The notes beneath the pieces were generated by a model. That model did no database searches and was not told the origin of the DNA. It was given only the letters and a program-made list of their open reading frames with translations. 64,000 bases of DNA from Bacteroidales bacterium (lineage in GTDB: Bacteria; Bacteroidota; Bacteroidia; Bacteroidales; UBA932), in NCBI GenBank assembly GCA_022647615.1, contig JALCKZ010000001.1, positions 236,178 to 300,177 on the forward strand, read 5' to 3'. Position numbers and translations under genes: made by a program. The first letter of the stretch is position 1; every line of letters begins with the position of its first letter. This document shows positions 16,361 to 25,117 of the stretch, piece by piece.

Positions 16361-17681
16361 TTACAGGCAACTTCAATAACACCTCAGTAAACTCATTCAC
16401 TTTGCTTTCTATGCCAAGAGTTCCTTTCATTAGAGACACAACTTGATAGACAAAATTTAAGCCAAGTCCGTAACCTTCTGATGCTTTACTATTTATCCCG
16501 CGTTCAAATTTATCCAGCATCCTCTCAATTTCATCATTTGGCATTCCATATCCATTGTCTCTAACCTTGAGCAAAACAAATTTATCATTCTCTGCGGCAG
16601 AAAGAGTAATATTAACAGACGCCCCGGAATATTTGATGGAGTTCTCAATCAGATTATCAAAAATGTCAGTCAAATACTGTATATCTGAATTTAAAAACAA
16701 CCCGGTGCCGCACACTTTTTCAAAACAGATTTGTTTAGTTGTATAGGAGTTAAACTTCTTTATTAGCGCATCAAAAAAATCATTAATCTCTATCTTGGAA
16801 TAAGAAAGCGCACCTGCCTTATTTTCAAGCTTGTACACATCAAGTATCTTCTTCCTCATATCAATAAGCCGTTCATTGCCTTCATTGAGCATTTGCACAA
16901 ATTCACTCGCTTCTTTATCTCCTGCAACAGCATTTATTTTTGATATTTCCCCGCAGCTCATTCTTATCACGTTCATTGGCGTACTCATATCATGTATCAT
17001 GGAATAGGTATGATCTTTCCTAAATAGTGCTAGCGCCTTCTCCTCATTAATAATTTTAATCTGCTCCCCTACACTATAAATAACAAATATTAATACAAAC
17101 AATGATATCAGAAGGAGCAAAAACATTTTTGAAAGAATCAGCTTGTATGGATTGTTTACCACGGCCTGTATACCCAAAGTAAGATTAGATAATACCGGTA
17201 TTATATGCGTTTTGAATCCTCTGAATGACACATCATTATATCTGGTATCATTATAAAATTTATATGGAGAATTATAATAATTTGTATCAGGTTTAAGTGT
17301 AACAATTTTATACTCCAGATTATGAATATTCTTTGCAGCAAGATATTTATTAAAGTATTTTCTTAAGGTATCTAAATTGCGCGGGTGTCCATATTTATCA
17401 CAATGATCATTAAAGCCAATATACATATCGGATACAGAGCCTGCCAACGCACCCTTAGGTGTTGGAATAATTGTCCCATCAGGTGCATGAACTTTTGCTG
17501 CTCTAGCAAGAAGTTCCTGCTCAGTTGATGACTTAAATGCTTCATTTACGTCTGTAAAAATGACTTTTTCCAGTGACCTGTAGACATTAAAAAGCATTAT
17601 ACCTTGAAGTGCAATGATAAGCAGGATAGCGGCAATGGAGAACAGTTTTATATGACTCTTATATGTTGATTTTACCCACAT
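16353..17681 (-). CDS. sensor histidine kinase
   Basis: 442-residue membrane kinase. Two membrane segments (about residues 16-36 and 180-203) frame a periplasmic sensor of about 145 residues with no recognised fold. The H-box reads SMIHDMSTPMNVIRMS with the phospho-accepting His. The ATPase domain has N-box DNLIENSIKYSG, G1 VRDNGYGMP and G2 GYGLGLNFVYQ. Co-transcribed with the response regulator. The stimulus is unknown; its position between two sets of secreted-protein genes suggests an envelope or peptide signal. Confidence 0.9.
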   Translation of the reverse strand: MWVKSTYKSHIKLFSIAAILLIIALQGIMLFNVYRSLEKVIFTDVNEAFKSSTEQELLARAAKVHAPDGTIIPTPKGALAGSVSDMYIGFNDHCDKYGHPRNLDTLRKYFNKYLAAKNIHNLEYKIVTLKPDTNYYNSPYKFYNDTRYNDVSFRGFKTHIIPVLSNLTLGIQAVVNNPYKLILSKMFLLLLISLFVLIFVIYSVGEQIKIINEEKALALFRKDHTYSMIHDMSTPMNVIRMSCGEISKINAVAGDKEASEFVQMLNEGNERLIDMRKKILDVYKLENKAGALSYSKIEINDFFDALIKKFNSYTTKQICFEKVCGTGLFLNSDIQYLTDIFDNLIENSIKYSGASVNITLSAAENDKFVLLKVRDNGYGMPNDEIERMLDKFERGINSKASEGYGLGLNFVYQVVSLMKGTLGIESKVNEFTEVLLKLPVND

Positions 17682-17776
17682 TACAACTCAAAGTTATGAA
17701 AAATGAAATATAAATGAACATTAGTTTTCACTAATAAACCTAACTATATTAAGAATTGTATTCTGTAAATATTAAA

Positions 17777-17833
17777 GTAAAAAAATGACAATTTGGAGAC
17801 ATAGATTCTAAAACATTGTAGGTAACTTTGACA
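17777..17833 (+). repeat. direct repeat copy A (upstream of the 17882 gene)
   Basis: About 56 bp (AAATGACAATTTGGAGACAT...) repeated with few differences at 21956-22011. The 3' end holds TAACTTTG (17823-17830), a possible -7 box for the gene at 17882. The two copies are in the same orientation and enclose 4.1 kb with three genes. Confidence 0.8.
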
Positions 17834-17881
17834 AGCAGGGTAAACTTAACTTTATAATAGGATTTATTAAAACAAAAAACT

Positions 17882-18151
17882 ATGTGGTTATTAACTCAAA
17901 AACAAACTAAAAGATTTTTAATCTCAATTTCAGTCTTGATTATTGCCGTAGTTATTTATGAACTATTAAGATCTAAGATGTCTATGGCGATAAGCGGGAT
18001 ATACGCATTAGTAATTTCCATATTGGCCCTCATTGGCATAATGTGGGTTTGGATGGGCAAAGAGACAAATAAAACCGTTTGGATAACAGTAATTTCAGTA
18101 TGGGTTCTTGGAACATTATTTTTGGGACTCTCCAGCTTTAATGTGATATAA
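17882..18151 (+). CDS. small membrane protein, three predicted helices
   Basis: 89 residues, no recognised family. Hydrophobic segments at about residues 11-29, 35-55 and 66-85 predict a compact inner-membrane protein. It is the first gene of a rightward set (S41 peptidase, barrel, thioredoxin) divergent from the two-component system. It could be a small permease, an immunity-type protein or an accessory of the kinase; none of this is shown. Counted as real because of its hydrophobic pattern, its promoter-like upstream and the absence of a competing frame. Confidence 0.6.
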   Translation: MWLLTQKQTKRFLISISVLIIAVVIYELLRSKMSMAISGIYALVISILALIGIMWVWMGKETNKTVWITVISVWVLGTLFLGLSSFNVI

Positions 18152-18196
18152 AAGCAGGTATAATCTCTCATCCAACAATAGGACAAAGAGTAAATC

Positions 18197-19804
18197 ATGA
18201 AAAAAATAATACCATTTGTCCTTCTTCTGCAGTTGCTGGCATTTAACAGTTACGCACAGAACAAAACTCAATCGACGGAGCCGGCTAAAGCCCTGGCACA
18301 AAACCGCCATGAAGAAACTGCATTCATATATCATATTATAAATGACGTATATGCAGATCCCGACAGATGTTCTACAAGGGCCCAAAGAGACAGCATATTT
18401 CAATACATAGATTCCCAAATCACCTCAGCTCACAATTTAAAATATGTACTCTCCTGGAGATATTTTTCAAGGATGATAGAGGACGGGCATTTTCAGTTTC
18501 CTGACATTGGAGTGTATAACAGAAACAAATGGTTTAAGCCGGAAGACCTTGTCTTTCCCATATTCCCTAAAATAACTCAAGACGGAAGAATCTTTGTAAT
18601 AACAGATTACACCGGCAATCTTCCAAAACACAGTGAAATCACTTCAATCAACGGAATACCCGCGCAAACGCTGGCAAAAAAACAAGTAGAAGTTACCTAT
18701 TGCGCTCCTCTTTATGCAAGAGCATGGATGAACAGCCAAATTGAGGGAGACCCAAGAGCGTGGAACAACATTACAGGATATCTATTTTGCGAAAGCGTCA
18801 AACCGCCATATTCAATTGAATATAAAGTATATTCAGACACAACATTCACATCTTCTGAAACAAAGACGGCAACTTTGCAAGGCATAGGAAGAGAAGAGAG
18901 ATACAAGCTCTATAAACAAAACGGGGATGTTAAAATAAAAAGACATGAGAACGCATTCAATCTGCACAACCATTCTCTCTCATATTATAAACTGAATGAC
19001 AGTACAGGAGTACTGGATATCAATCTGTTCTACTCAAAAGAATTTACTGCCATCTTCTTTATGAAGAATGACAATGCATACAAGGACAGGATTGAGGAGT
19101 GCATGAAACAAGTTCACCAAGACGGAGTTACAAACTTAATTGTAGATATAAGAAACAACCCCGGGGGGTATGCCGGAGACGTATTTGAAACGTTAAACTA
19201 TTTTCTAGACAGTTCCCTCCCAATAAAAGAATTTTTCCGCGCTAGCTCCTACTCCAAGAAGGACGGACTGCCGCTGCTCAAAAATACTTATGAGATGTAC
19301 TACAATTCAGAAGGCCTAAGCAAAAAGGAGAAAGACAGCATTAACAATCTGATAAATAAATCAGTAGAGATATTTAAAAATACTCCCGACGGAAAATATT
19401 TCAGATTGGATACTTTGCTGAAGACGGAATACGTACACTCAGAAACAAAGTATCCTTTCAAAGGAAAGTTATACGTTGCAACAAACAATCTTTCCTTCTC
19501 AGCCTGCATGCTATTCTGCAACTTGCTTAAAGCAGCAGGACGCGCAACTTTCATTGGGGAAACACCTGGTGAATATTTGCTTACCACAGGAGGCCCCCGC
19601 GTGTTTATTCAGCTTCCATACAATTCTTATATCACAATGCAAGTCCCTTACACGTATGTTGCCGTAACGGACAAAAACGGCAATATTCTTAATATAGGTC
19701 ATCAAAATTTAAAAATTGACATGCCAATAGAACCAACTCTATATGAATGGCTTAAAGGAGATGAGGACTATCTTTACAGGGATTTTTTAAATAGGAACAA
19801 ATAG
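18197..19804 (+). CDS. S41-family (C-terminal processing) peptidase-like protein, secreted
   Basis: 535 residues with signal peptide (residues 1-21, ...NSYAQ). The C-terminal half has S41 features: LIVDIRNNPGGYAGDVFETL and NLSFSACMLFCNLLK, where the Ser lies at the position of the S41 nucleophile, then GRATFIGETPGEY. The N-terminal 230 residues are not recognised. Typical length and architecture for Bacteroidota S41 proteins acting in the periplasm. The start follows the small membrane gene by 45 bp; the barrel gene starts 10 bp after its stop. Confidence 0.85.
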   Translation: MKKIIPFVLLLQLLAFNSYAQNKTQSTEPAKALAQNRHEETAFIYHIINDVYADPDRCSTRAQRDSIFQYIDSQITSAHNLKYVLSWRYFSRMIEDGHFQFPDIGVYNRNKWFKPEDLVFPIFPKITQDGRIFVITDYTGNLPKHSEITSINGIPAQTLAKKQVEVTYCAPLYARAWMNSQIEGDPRAWNNITGYLFCESVKPPYSIEYKVYSDTTFTSSETKTATLQGIGREERYKLYKQNGDVKIKRHENAFNLHNHSLSYYKLNDSTGVLDINLFYSKEFTAIFFMKNDNAYKDRIEECMKQVHQDGVTNLIVDIRNNPGGYAGDVFETLNYFLDSSLPIKEFFRASSYSKKDGLPLLKNTYEMYYNSEGLSKKEKDSINNLINKSVEIFKNTPDGKYFRLDTLLKTEYVHSETKYPFKGKLYVATNNLSFSACMLFCNLLKAAGRATFIGETPGEYLLTTGGPRVFIQLPYNSYITMQVPYTYVAVTDKNGNILNIGHQNLKIDMPIEPTLYEWLKGDEDYLYRDFLNRNK

Positions 19805-19814
19805 ATGTTTTGCA

Positions 19815-21959
19815 GTGAAACCTAGTCTTAGATATATAGTCATGTGTATCCTAGTAATGAAGACTGCTTTATTATTAGCACAAGATCCCGTTTCCATAAA
19901 AGATACCACAAAAACTCAGCAGATTGATTCCGTTTTAATTGTTGCACATAACGCACGATTATCAATTATACCCGATGGCTATCAGTTATTGCTCAATAAT
20001 AAAGCCGATTTAAAAGGTAAAGAAACATCAGACCTTTTAAAAACCGTTCCATCCATACAACTCTCAAATGGATCTTTAGGTATGGTTGGAAAGGATGGAG
20101 TCCTTGTTTTTATTAACAATAAGCTTGTTAGACTAGAAGGGAGGTCTCTTTTATCATATCTTAACTCAATACCTGTAAGCAACCTTAAGAGCATCCGTGT
20201 TATGACCATTCCGCCGTCACAGTATGATGCGGAAGGAAATGTAGGGGTAATAAGAATAGCAACCAGGAACATATTGCCTGCGGGAATAAATGGACTTGTG
20301 AAATTTGGTTTTGGGCAGAACACGTATTCATCATATATGGGATCAGCTTATGTGGGATACAACAATTCAAAAATATCATTTGATGGTACATTGTCCTATG
20401 ATAATGTTAATTACTTGAACAACACAAATTATCTGAGCTATTATCCGCAACTCACAACTTCAACGTCTAATCCCAAACGCTGGAATATGACGTCTGCAAT
20501 GCTTAATCTTGACTTGAGTTACAAATTCAATGAGAAAATGTCAGTAGCCATTGACCTCTCCTGCCCGTTACATAATAGTGAAAGAATTTCCGATTTGGAT
20601 AATAGAACGGAATATATGAATGCAATGACAAATGCCGTTGACTCCGTTTTACTGTCACATGGCAAAACCACCGGCAATAATTATAAAACAAATTCAGGCC
20701 TATTCTTTAACTATCATATAAACGATAATACGATTTTTTCAGTTAACGCAGATTACTTGAAAAATACTGTGAAAACAAATCGGAATTTTTCATCCTCCTT
20801 ATTAACCAACGGTTTATCCTCTCCACAAGAGCTATACCGGACAGCCGGCAAGGTTGATTATGATATCATAACAGCCGCCACCGATCTTGAAGCCACCCTT
20901 TTTAGATGTAAATTCAATACCGGAGCAAAATTTTCCTATATCAATACAAAATCTGCAGATAGCTATATTGGTAATTTCAATGACAATAATACATTCAAAT
21001 ACAAGGAAAATGTTGATGCCTTCTACTTGTCTGGTGAAAAGAAAATAAAAAACTGGATATTTAAGGCAGGGCTCCGATTTGAGGGTACATTTACTACGGG
21101 TGAATCAGTCAATTATTCAGAAACTGAGCATAATAAATACTTCCACGTTTTCCCAACTATCAGTATCCTTTATAACCTTGGTGAAAACAGCAATATATCT
21201 TTTCAATATTCAGACAGAATAGAAAGACCTCCGTATAAATATTTGGATCCCTTCAAGTGGTATATTACCAAATACAGCTATTCTGTAGGCAACCCTTTAC
21301 TACGTCCGTCTTATATCAAAAATTTTGAATTGAACTACCTGTTCCGCGAATCCTTTAGTACCCGTTTATATTATTCGAGTCAAACAAATCAAGTAGGCAA
21401 ATTGGTTATTCTGGATAGTGAAGATGTGCAGAAGCAGGCAGAAACAGCTAATAATTTTCTAGATGTAAAAAAATGGGGAATAAATATTTACAAATACTTC
21501 TCTCCGTATGAATGGTGGAAAACCGTAGTACAGTGTGATTTTTCTAAAGATTCATATTATTCAAAAAAACAAGAATTCAAGAATATTTCCGGTTATCAAG
21601 GCTCTTTTTATTTGGATAACTCTTTTTCCATAAAAAAGCAATTCATAATTGATTGCAATCTAACTGAATACTTACCAGGACTATATAACTATCGCAAAAG
21701 GCATAATGCATTTCAGGCCGATATTGGATTTAAGTATATACACAATAAAACTGGCATGGAAATTAAGTTGGAACTTTCTGACATATTCAAGACGTCTGAA
21801 CCAAAATATACGTACAAGAGTGACGGGGTAAAACAAGTCTATAATAACTATTATGATGCACGGTCATTTTTGATTACAATTTCTTGGAATTTTGGCAATA
21901 AAGAAGGCCGGAAAAATATAGTTAGATCTTCAAATAATGAAGAGACGGAAAGATTGTAA
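19815..21959 (+). CDS. outer-membrane beta-barrel family protein (TonB-receptor-like)
   Basis: 714 residues. GTG 19815 gives a basic N terminus and a signal peptide ending ...LLLAQ; ATG 19842 would drop the basic residues. A plug-like domain (LKGKETSDLLKTVPSIQLSN, INNKLVRLEGRSLLSYLNSIP, SQYDAEGNVGVIRIATRN) is followed by a barrel of alternating aromatic strands ending with ...SWNFGN and a charged tail. It lacks the N-terminal carboxypeptidase-like sandwich of the 11084 barrel, so it is a different subtype. Probably co-transcribed with the S41 peptidase. Ligand unknown. Confidence 0.85.
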   Translation: MKPSLRYIVMCILVMKTALLLAQDPVSIKDTTKTQQIDSVLIVAHNARLSIIPDGYQLLLNNKADLKGKETSDLLKTVPSIQLSNGSLGMVGKDGVLVFINNKLVRLEGRSLLSYLNSIPVSNLKSIRVMTIPPSQYDAEGNVGVIRIATRNILPAGINGLVKFGFGQNTYSSYMGSAYVGYNNSKISFDGTLSYDNVNYLNNTNYLSYYPQLTTSTSNPKRWNMTSAMLNLDLSYKFNEKMSVAIDLSCPLHNSERISDLDNRTEYMNAMTNAVDSVLLSHGKTTGNNYKTNSGLFFNYHINDNTIFSVNADYLKNTVKTNRNFSSSLLTNGLSSPQELYRTAGKVDYDIITAATDLEATLFRCKFNTGAKFSYINTKSADSYIGNFNDNNTFKYKENVDAFYLSGEKKIKNWIFKAGLRFEGTFTTGESVNYSETEHNKYFHVFPTISILYNLGENSNISFQYSDRIERPPYKYLDPFKWYITKYSYSVGNPLLRPSYIKNFELNYLFRESFSTRLYYSSQTNQVGKLVILDSEDVQKQAETANNFLDVKKWGINIYKYFSPYEWWKTVVQCDFSKDSYYSKKQEFKNISGYQGSFYLDNSFSIKKQFIIDCNLTEYLPGLYNYRKRHNAFQADIGFKYIHNKTGMEIKLELSDIFKTSEPKYTYKSDGVKQVYNNYYDARSFLITISWNFGNKEGRKNIVRSSNNEETERL

Positions 21960-22011
21960 AAAATGACAATTTGGAGACATTGATTCTAAAATATTGCAGA
22001 TAATTTTGATA
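21956..22011 (+). repeat. direct repeat copy B (upstream of the thioredoxin-like gene)
   Basis: Second copy of the repeat at 17777-17833. It begins inside the stop codon of the barrel gene and ends 3 bp before ATG 22015, so it fills the whole intergenic gap. Confidence 0.8.
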
Positions 22012-22014
22012 ATT

Positions 22015-23523
22015 ATGAAAAGAACTTATACACAGCACTTTTACAATACTACCTGCAAAAGTACGCTGATTCTTAGTTTCTTTCTGGCACTATGCACAAC
22101 CTGCTATGGGCAAGAAAAGAATGCTGCAATTGGGTATCACTCAAATACGTCCAATGTGGTAATCATTTTTAAGGATTGCCCCGATCACACTGGTACCAGC
22201 AAACTAACTAGCGGCGTTATGAGCATCGTACCTCCGCGTGTAGTTGAGTATGTAGATGCCATGCGCAGGTTTCACAGTTTTTTCCCACGCATGTCCGGAT
22301 GCGACACTTTAATTATTCCAACATACAACGGCTTTGCGGAAGTTATGCACCGCAATCAAGTACGGGAGGACAACTACTATATGCTTAAAGCGGGTGATAC
22401 AGTGCTGTTTACATACGGGAAAAATCTTAGGCCCATTATAAAGAGTCTCTGCTCCTCCTACAATACATGGCTATACAATCTGCCGGAAGAGGATGCAAGA
22501 GCTGTAGATAAAAAAACAGGCTACAATATATCTACCCTCTGTTATGCCAATGACATTAATATATGTTGGAAAAGAGGTTATAATATAAAAGAGTATCAAA
22601 TTCCAAATATTGATTCTCTGCGAATTGTCCTAAAATCTTATCAACAAGATTACAATGCAAAATTGGATTCTCTTGTTTCCTCCAGACGCATAACACATTG
22701 GTATGCAGATTATTTAAAGAGACATGACACATTAACTGCCATCCTTCACGGCAATCTTGTAACTCTTCGCCGTTACTCCAAGCCAATCATTGCGTCAGAC
22801 TCAATGATGCACTATACGTTTGCACACCATCTAGCTCAAAGTGCATATTTCCCCATGGATGAAAAAGGGTTTGCAGCTATTTCTCAAGACAGCACAATTT
22901 CTATATATGCAAGAATTTCTATCCTTAAAAATTCTATGGCTGATTTGTCAACTAATCAATATGGCTGGCACCACTATCCTAAGGAACTTGTTGACAAGTG
23001 CAATAAAATATACATTAAACTATCGGGAGAAAAAGAATTCATCTTGGAAATTGACACAGTAAAACCAACATATTCAGGAAAATACACAATTGACCTCACA
23101 CTATTGAACGTTGGCGGTAAAAAAACTTCTCTGTCTGATGTGCTTAATAAATACAAAGGCAAGTTTATTTATTTGGATATCTGGGCATCTTGGTGCGGGC
23201 CATGTGTTGGCGGGATGCCTGCTGCACTCAAACTCCGCAAAGAGTACAAGGGAAAAAATATTGCATTTGTCTATTTTGATTCTGGAGACAAAGTTCCGGA
23301 GACTTGGCGCAGAGCTATTGAGAAATATAAAATTTCTGAAGAGGGAGGCGATAATTACCTGATTACCAACATAGATAATAGCAAATTCGTAAAAGAGATT
23401 GGACTTAGTAAAATCCCCCGCATGCTGATATTTGACAAAACAGGAAAAATAATCCACCTTGACGCCCCACGCCCCGGCACTCCGGAATTGAAAAAAATAT
23501 TGGATGGTTTAATCAGTAAGTAG
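22015..23523 (+). CDS. TlpA-like thioredoxin-fold protein, secreted
   Basis: 502 residues from ATG 22015; the signal peptide ends near ...TTCYGQ. The C-terminal domain (about 360-500) is a TlpA/ResA-type thioredoxin with active site WASWCGPC preceded by YLDI. The N-terminal 350 residues are unrecognised, resembling the large N-domains found before thioredoxin modules in many Bacteroidota secreted proteins. A role in periplasmic disulfide reduction is inferred from the CxxC. Last gene of the rightward envelope set. Confidence 0.85.
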   Translation: MKRTYTQHFYNTTCKSTLILSFFLALCTTCYGQEKNAAIGYHSNTSNVVIIFKDCPDHTGTSKLTSGVMSIVPPRVVEYVDAMRRFHSFFPRMSGCDTLIIPTYNGFAEVMHRNQVREDNYYMLKAGDTVLFTYGKNLRPIIKSLCSSYNTWLYNLPEEDARAVDKKTGYNISTLCYANDINICWKRGYNIKEYQIPNIDSLRIVLKSYQQDYNAKLDSLVSSRRITHWYADYLKRHDTLTAILHGNLVTLRRYSKPIIASDSMMHYTFAHHLAQSAYFPMDEKGFAAISQDSTISIYARISILKNSMADLSTNQYGWHHYPKELVDKCNKIYIKLSGEKEFILEIDTVKPTYSGKYTIDLTLLNVGGKKTSLSDVLNKYKGKFIYLDIWASWCGPCVGGMPAALKLRKEYKGKNIAFVYFDSGDKVPETWRRAIEKYKISEEGGDNYLITNIDNSKFVKEIGLSKIPRMLIFDKTGKIIHLDAPRPGTPELKKILDGLISK

Positions 23524-23554
23524 CATCTACCGCTGCGACCTTTGGAACAAAAAA

Positions 23555-24154
23555 CTAGTGCAGCGTGGAGCCGATGAGTCTCATGAATTCTTCACGGGTA
23601 CGGATGTCTTTTAGGAAAGCACCGGTGAAAGCAGAGGTGGTGGTAACGGAATTCTGTTTTTGCACGCCTCTGATTTGCATGCACATGTGCGCAGCCTCTA
23701 TGACCACCGCAACTCCCAGAGGGTTAAGTGTTTCCTGAATGCAGTCCCTAATTTGGACAGTCAGACGCTCCTGAACCTGAAGCCGCCTTGAATAAGCATC
23801 CACTACCCTTGCAATCTTGCTAAGTCCTGTAATGTAGCCATTTGGAATATATGCCACATGAGCCTTGCCATAAAAAGGAAGCATGTGATGCTCGCACATT
23901 GAATAAATTTCAATATCCTTAACCAAAACAATTTGCCTATAATCCTCCTTGAAAAGTGCAGATTTAAGAATTGCGTACGGGTCTTGCTGATACCCTTGAG
24001 TAAGAAATTGCATGGACTTTGCAACCCTCATAGGTGTCTTCAAAAGTCCCTCTCTACCAGCATCTTCCCCCAACAAATTCAAAATTGCTTTGTAATGTTT
24101 TGCAAGTTTCTCCGTTAATTCCGGAGTATATTTTTCCTCTTTTTTGTAAGCCAT
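23555..24154 (-). CDS. folE: GTP cyclohydrolase I
   Basis: Converts GTP to 7,8-dihydroneopterin triphosphate for folate (or queuosine-type) synthesis. Zinc and active-site motifs are present: [16 protein letters not shown] (Cys/His ligands) and, near the C terminus, [17 protein letters not shown] with the third zinc Cys. [12 protein letters not shown] matches the family. ATG 24154 starts [13 protein letters not shown]; a longer frame from 24199 has no support. About 199 residues, normal length. Convergent with the thioredoxin-like gene, divergent from the PhoB-like regulator. Confidence 0.97.
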   Translation of the reverse strand: MAYKKEEKYTPELTEKLAKHYKAILNLLGEDAGREGLLKTPMRVAKSMQFLTQGYQQDPYAILKSALFKEDYRQIVLVKDIEIYSMCEHHMLPFYGKAHVAYIPNGYITGLSKIARVVDAYSRRLQVQERLTVQIRDCIQETLNPLGVAVVIEAAHMCMQIRGVQKQNSVTTTSAFTGAFLKDIRTREEFMRLIGSTLH

Positions 24155-24215
24155 AACTGTATTTTTTTTACTTCCATGCCTAACGGCAGCGCAAGGCAAA
24201 TTTAACTAAAATTAC

Positions 24216-24223
24216 TATATTTG
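24216..24223 (+). promoter_or_regulatory. candidate -7 box for the PhoB/PhoR-like operon
   Basis: TATATTTG (TAnnTTTG type), 52 bp upstream of ATG 24276 and pointing rightward. No -33 box was confirmed. Confidence 0.4.
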
Positions 24224-24275
24224 AGGCCGTTAGTTGATGCATGTTTATGTTGCAACTGTATAATTCTCATGTATT

Positions 24276-25073
24276 ATGGACAATAACAAAGAAATAACTG
24301 CCGGGCCAGCCGCTCAGGCAGAGAAAAAAAGCAAAATCCTTGTAGTTGATGATGAAGAGGATATCTGTGAAATTCTGCAGTACAATCTAGAGAGGGCCGG
24401 GTATGAGGTTAAGACTGCAATAAGTTCAGAGGAAGCACTTTATATGATTCCAAAAGAAAATTTTGATTTGCTCATATTAGACATTATGCTTGGCGGAATT
24501 AGCGGTCTTAAACTTGCCAAACTTTTAAGAGAAGATTACAAGAGCACAATCCCTATCATATTTGTAACAGCGCTTGATACAGAGCCTGATATCCTGAACG
24601 GGTTTAAGACCGGAGGAGATGACTACATTCCAAAACCTTTCTCTGTCAAAGAAGTGGTTGCAAGAGTTGGCGCCGTCCTAAACCGCTATAAGAGAATGCA
24701 AAAGAAGGAGCCGCAAGGTGCGCCTCTTGCCGGATGGCAAAACACTTCTAATCAAAAGCCGGAGGTTGAGCTGAGCGAATATGATTTTGGCATTCTAAAA
24801 ATTAAGAGCGACGAGAAGAAAGTAATAGCAAACGGAGCGGAAGTCTTTTTAACTAAAAAAGAGATGGAGATATTACTGCTCCTTGCTAAGTACCCGGGCA
24901 AAATTTTCTCCAGGGATGATATTCTAAAATTAGTTTGGAGAGATGAGAGTTATGTACTGGAAAGAACTGTAGATGTGCATATTGCAAGATTAAGGAAAAA
25001 ACTTGGAAGAGCCGGAGATTTAATTATGAATCGCTCCGGATACGGATACAGCTTGCAGAAAGAAATTAAATAA
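24276..25073 (+). CDS. response regulator, PhoB/RprY-like
   Basis: 265 residues. Receiver domain (about 19-140) with VVDDEED, phospho-acceptor Asp in LLILDIMLGG, Thr in FVTA and Lys in IPKPFS. A roughly 45-residue linker precedes a winged-helix OmpR-type domain with LTKKEMEILLLLAKYPGK and RTVDVHIARLRKKLG. The kinase gene follows 44 bp downstream. Probable transcription activator; regulon unknown. Confidence 0.94.
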   Translation: MDNNKEITAGPAAQAEKKSKILVVDDEEDICEILQYNLERAGYEVKTAISSEEALYMIPKENFDLLILDIMLGGISGLKLAKLLREDYKSTIPIIFVTALDTEPDILNGFKTGGDDYIPKPFSVKEVVARVGAVLNRYKRMQKKEPQGAPLAGWQNTSNQKPEVELSEYDFGILKIKSDEKKVIANGAEVFLTKKEMEILLLLAKYPGKIFSRDDILKLVWRDESYVLERTVDVHIARLRKKLGRAGDLIMNRSGYGYSLQKEIK

Positions 25074-25117
25074 AATAACACCGCGCAAACGGCACCGGCA
25101 GCTATCAAAAATATAAA

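Noticed and set aside
17823..17830. Complete promoter within direct repeat A
   Set aside because: TAACTTTG fits a -7 box, but the TTTG upstream in the repeat is 27 bp away, outside the 19-21 bp range; kept only as part of the repeat annotation.
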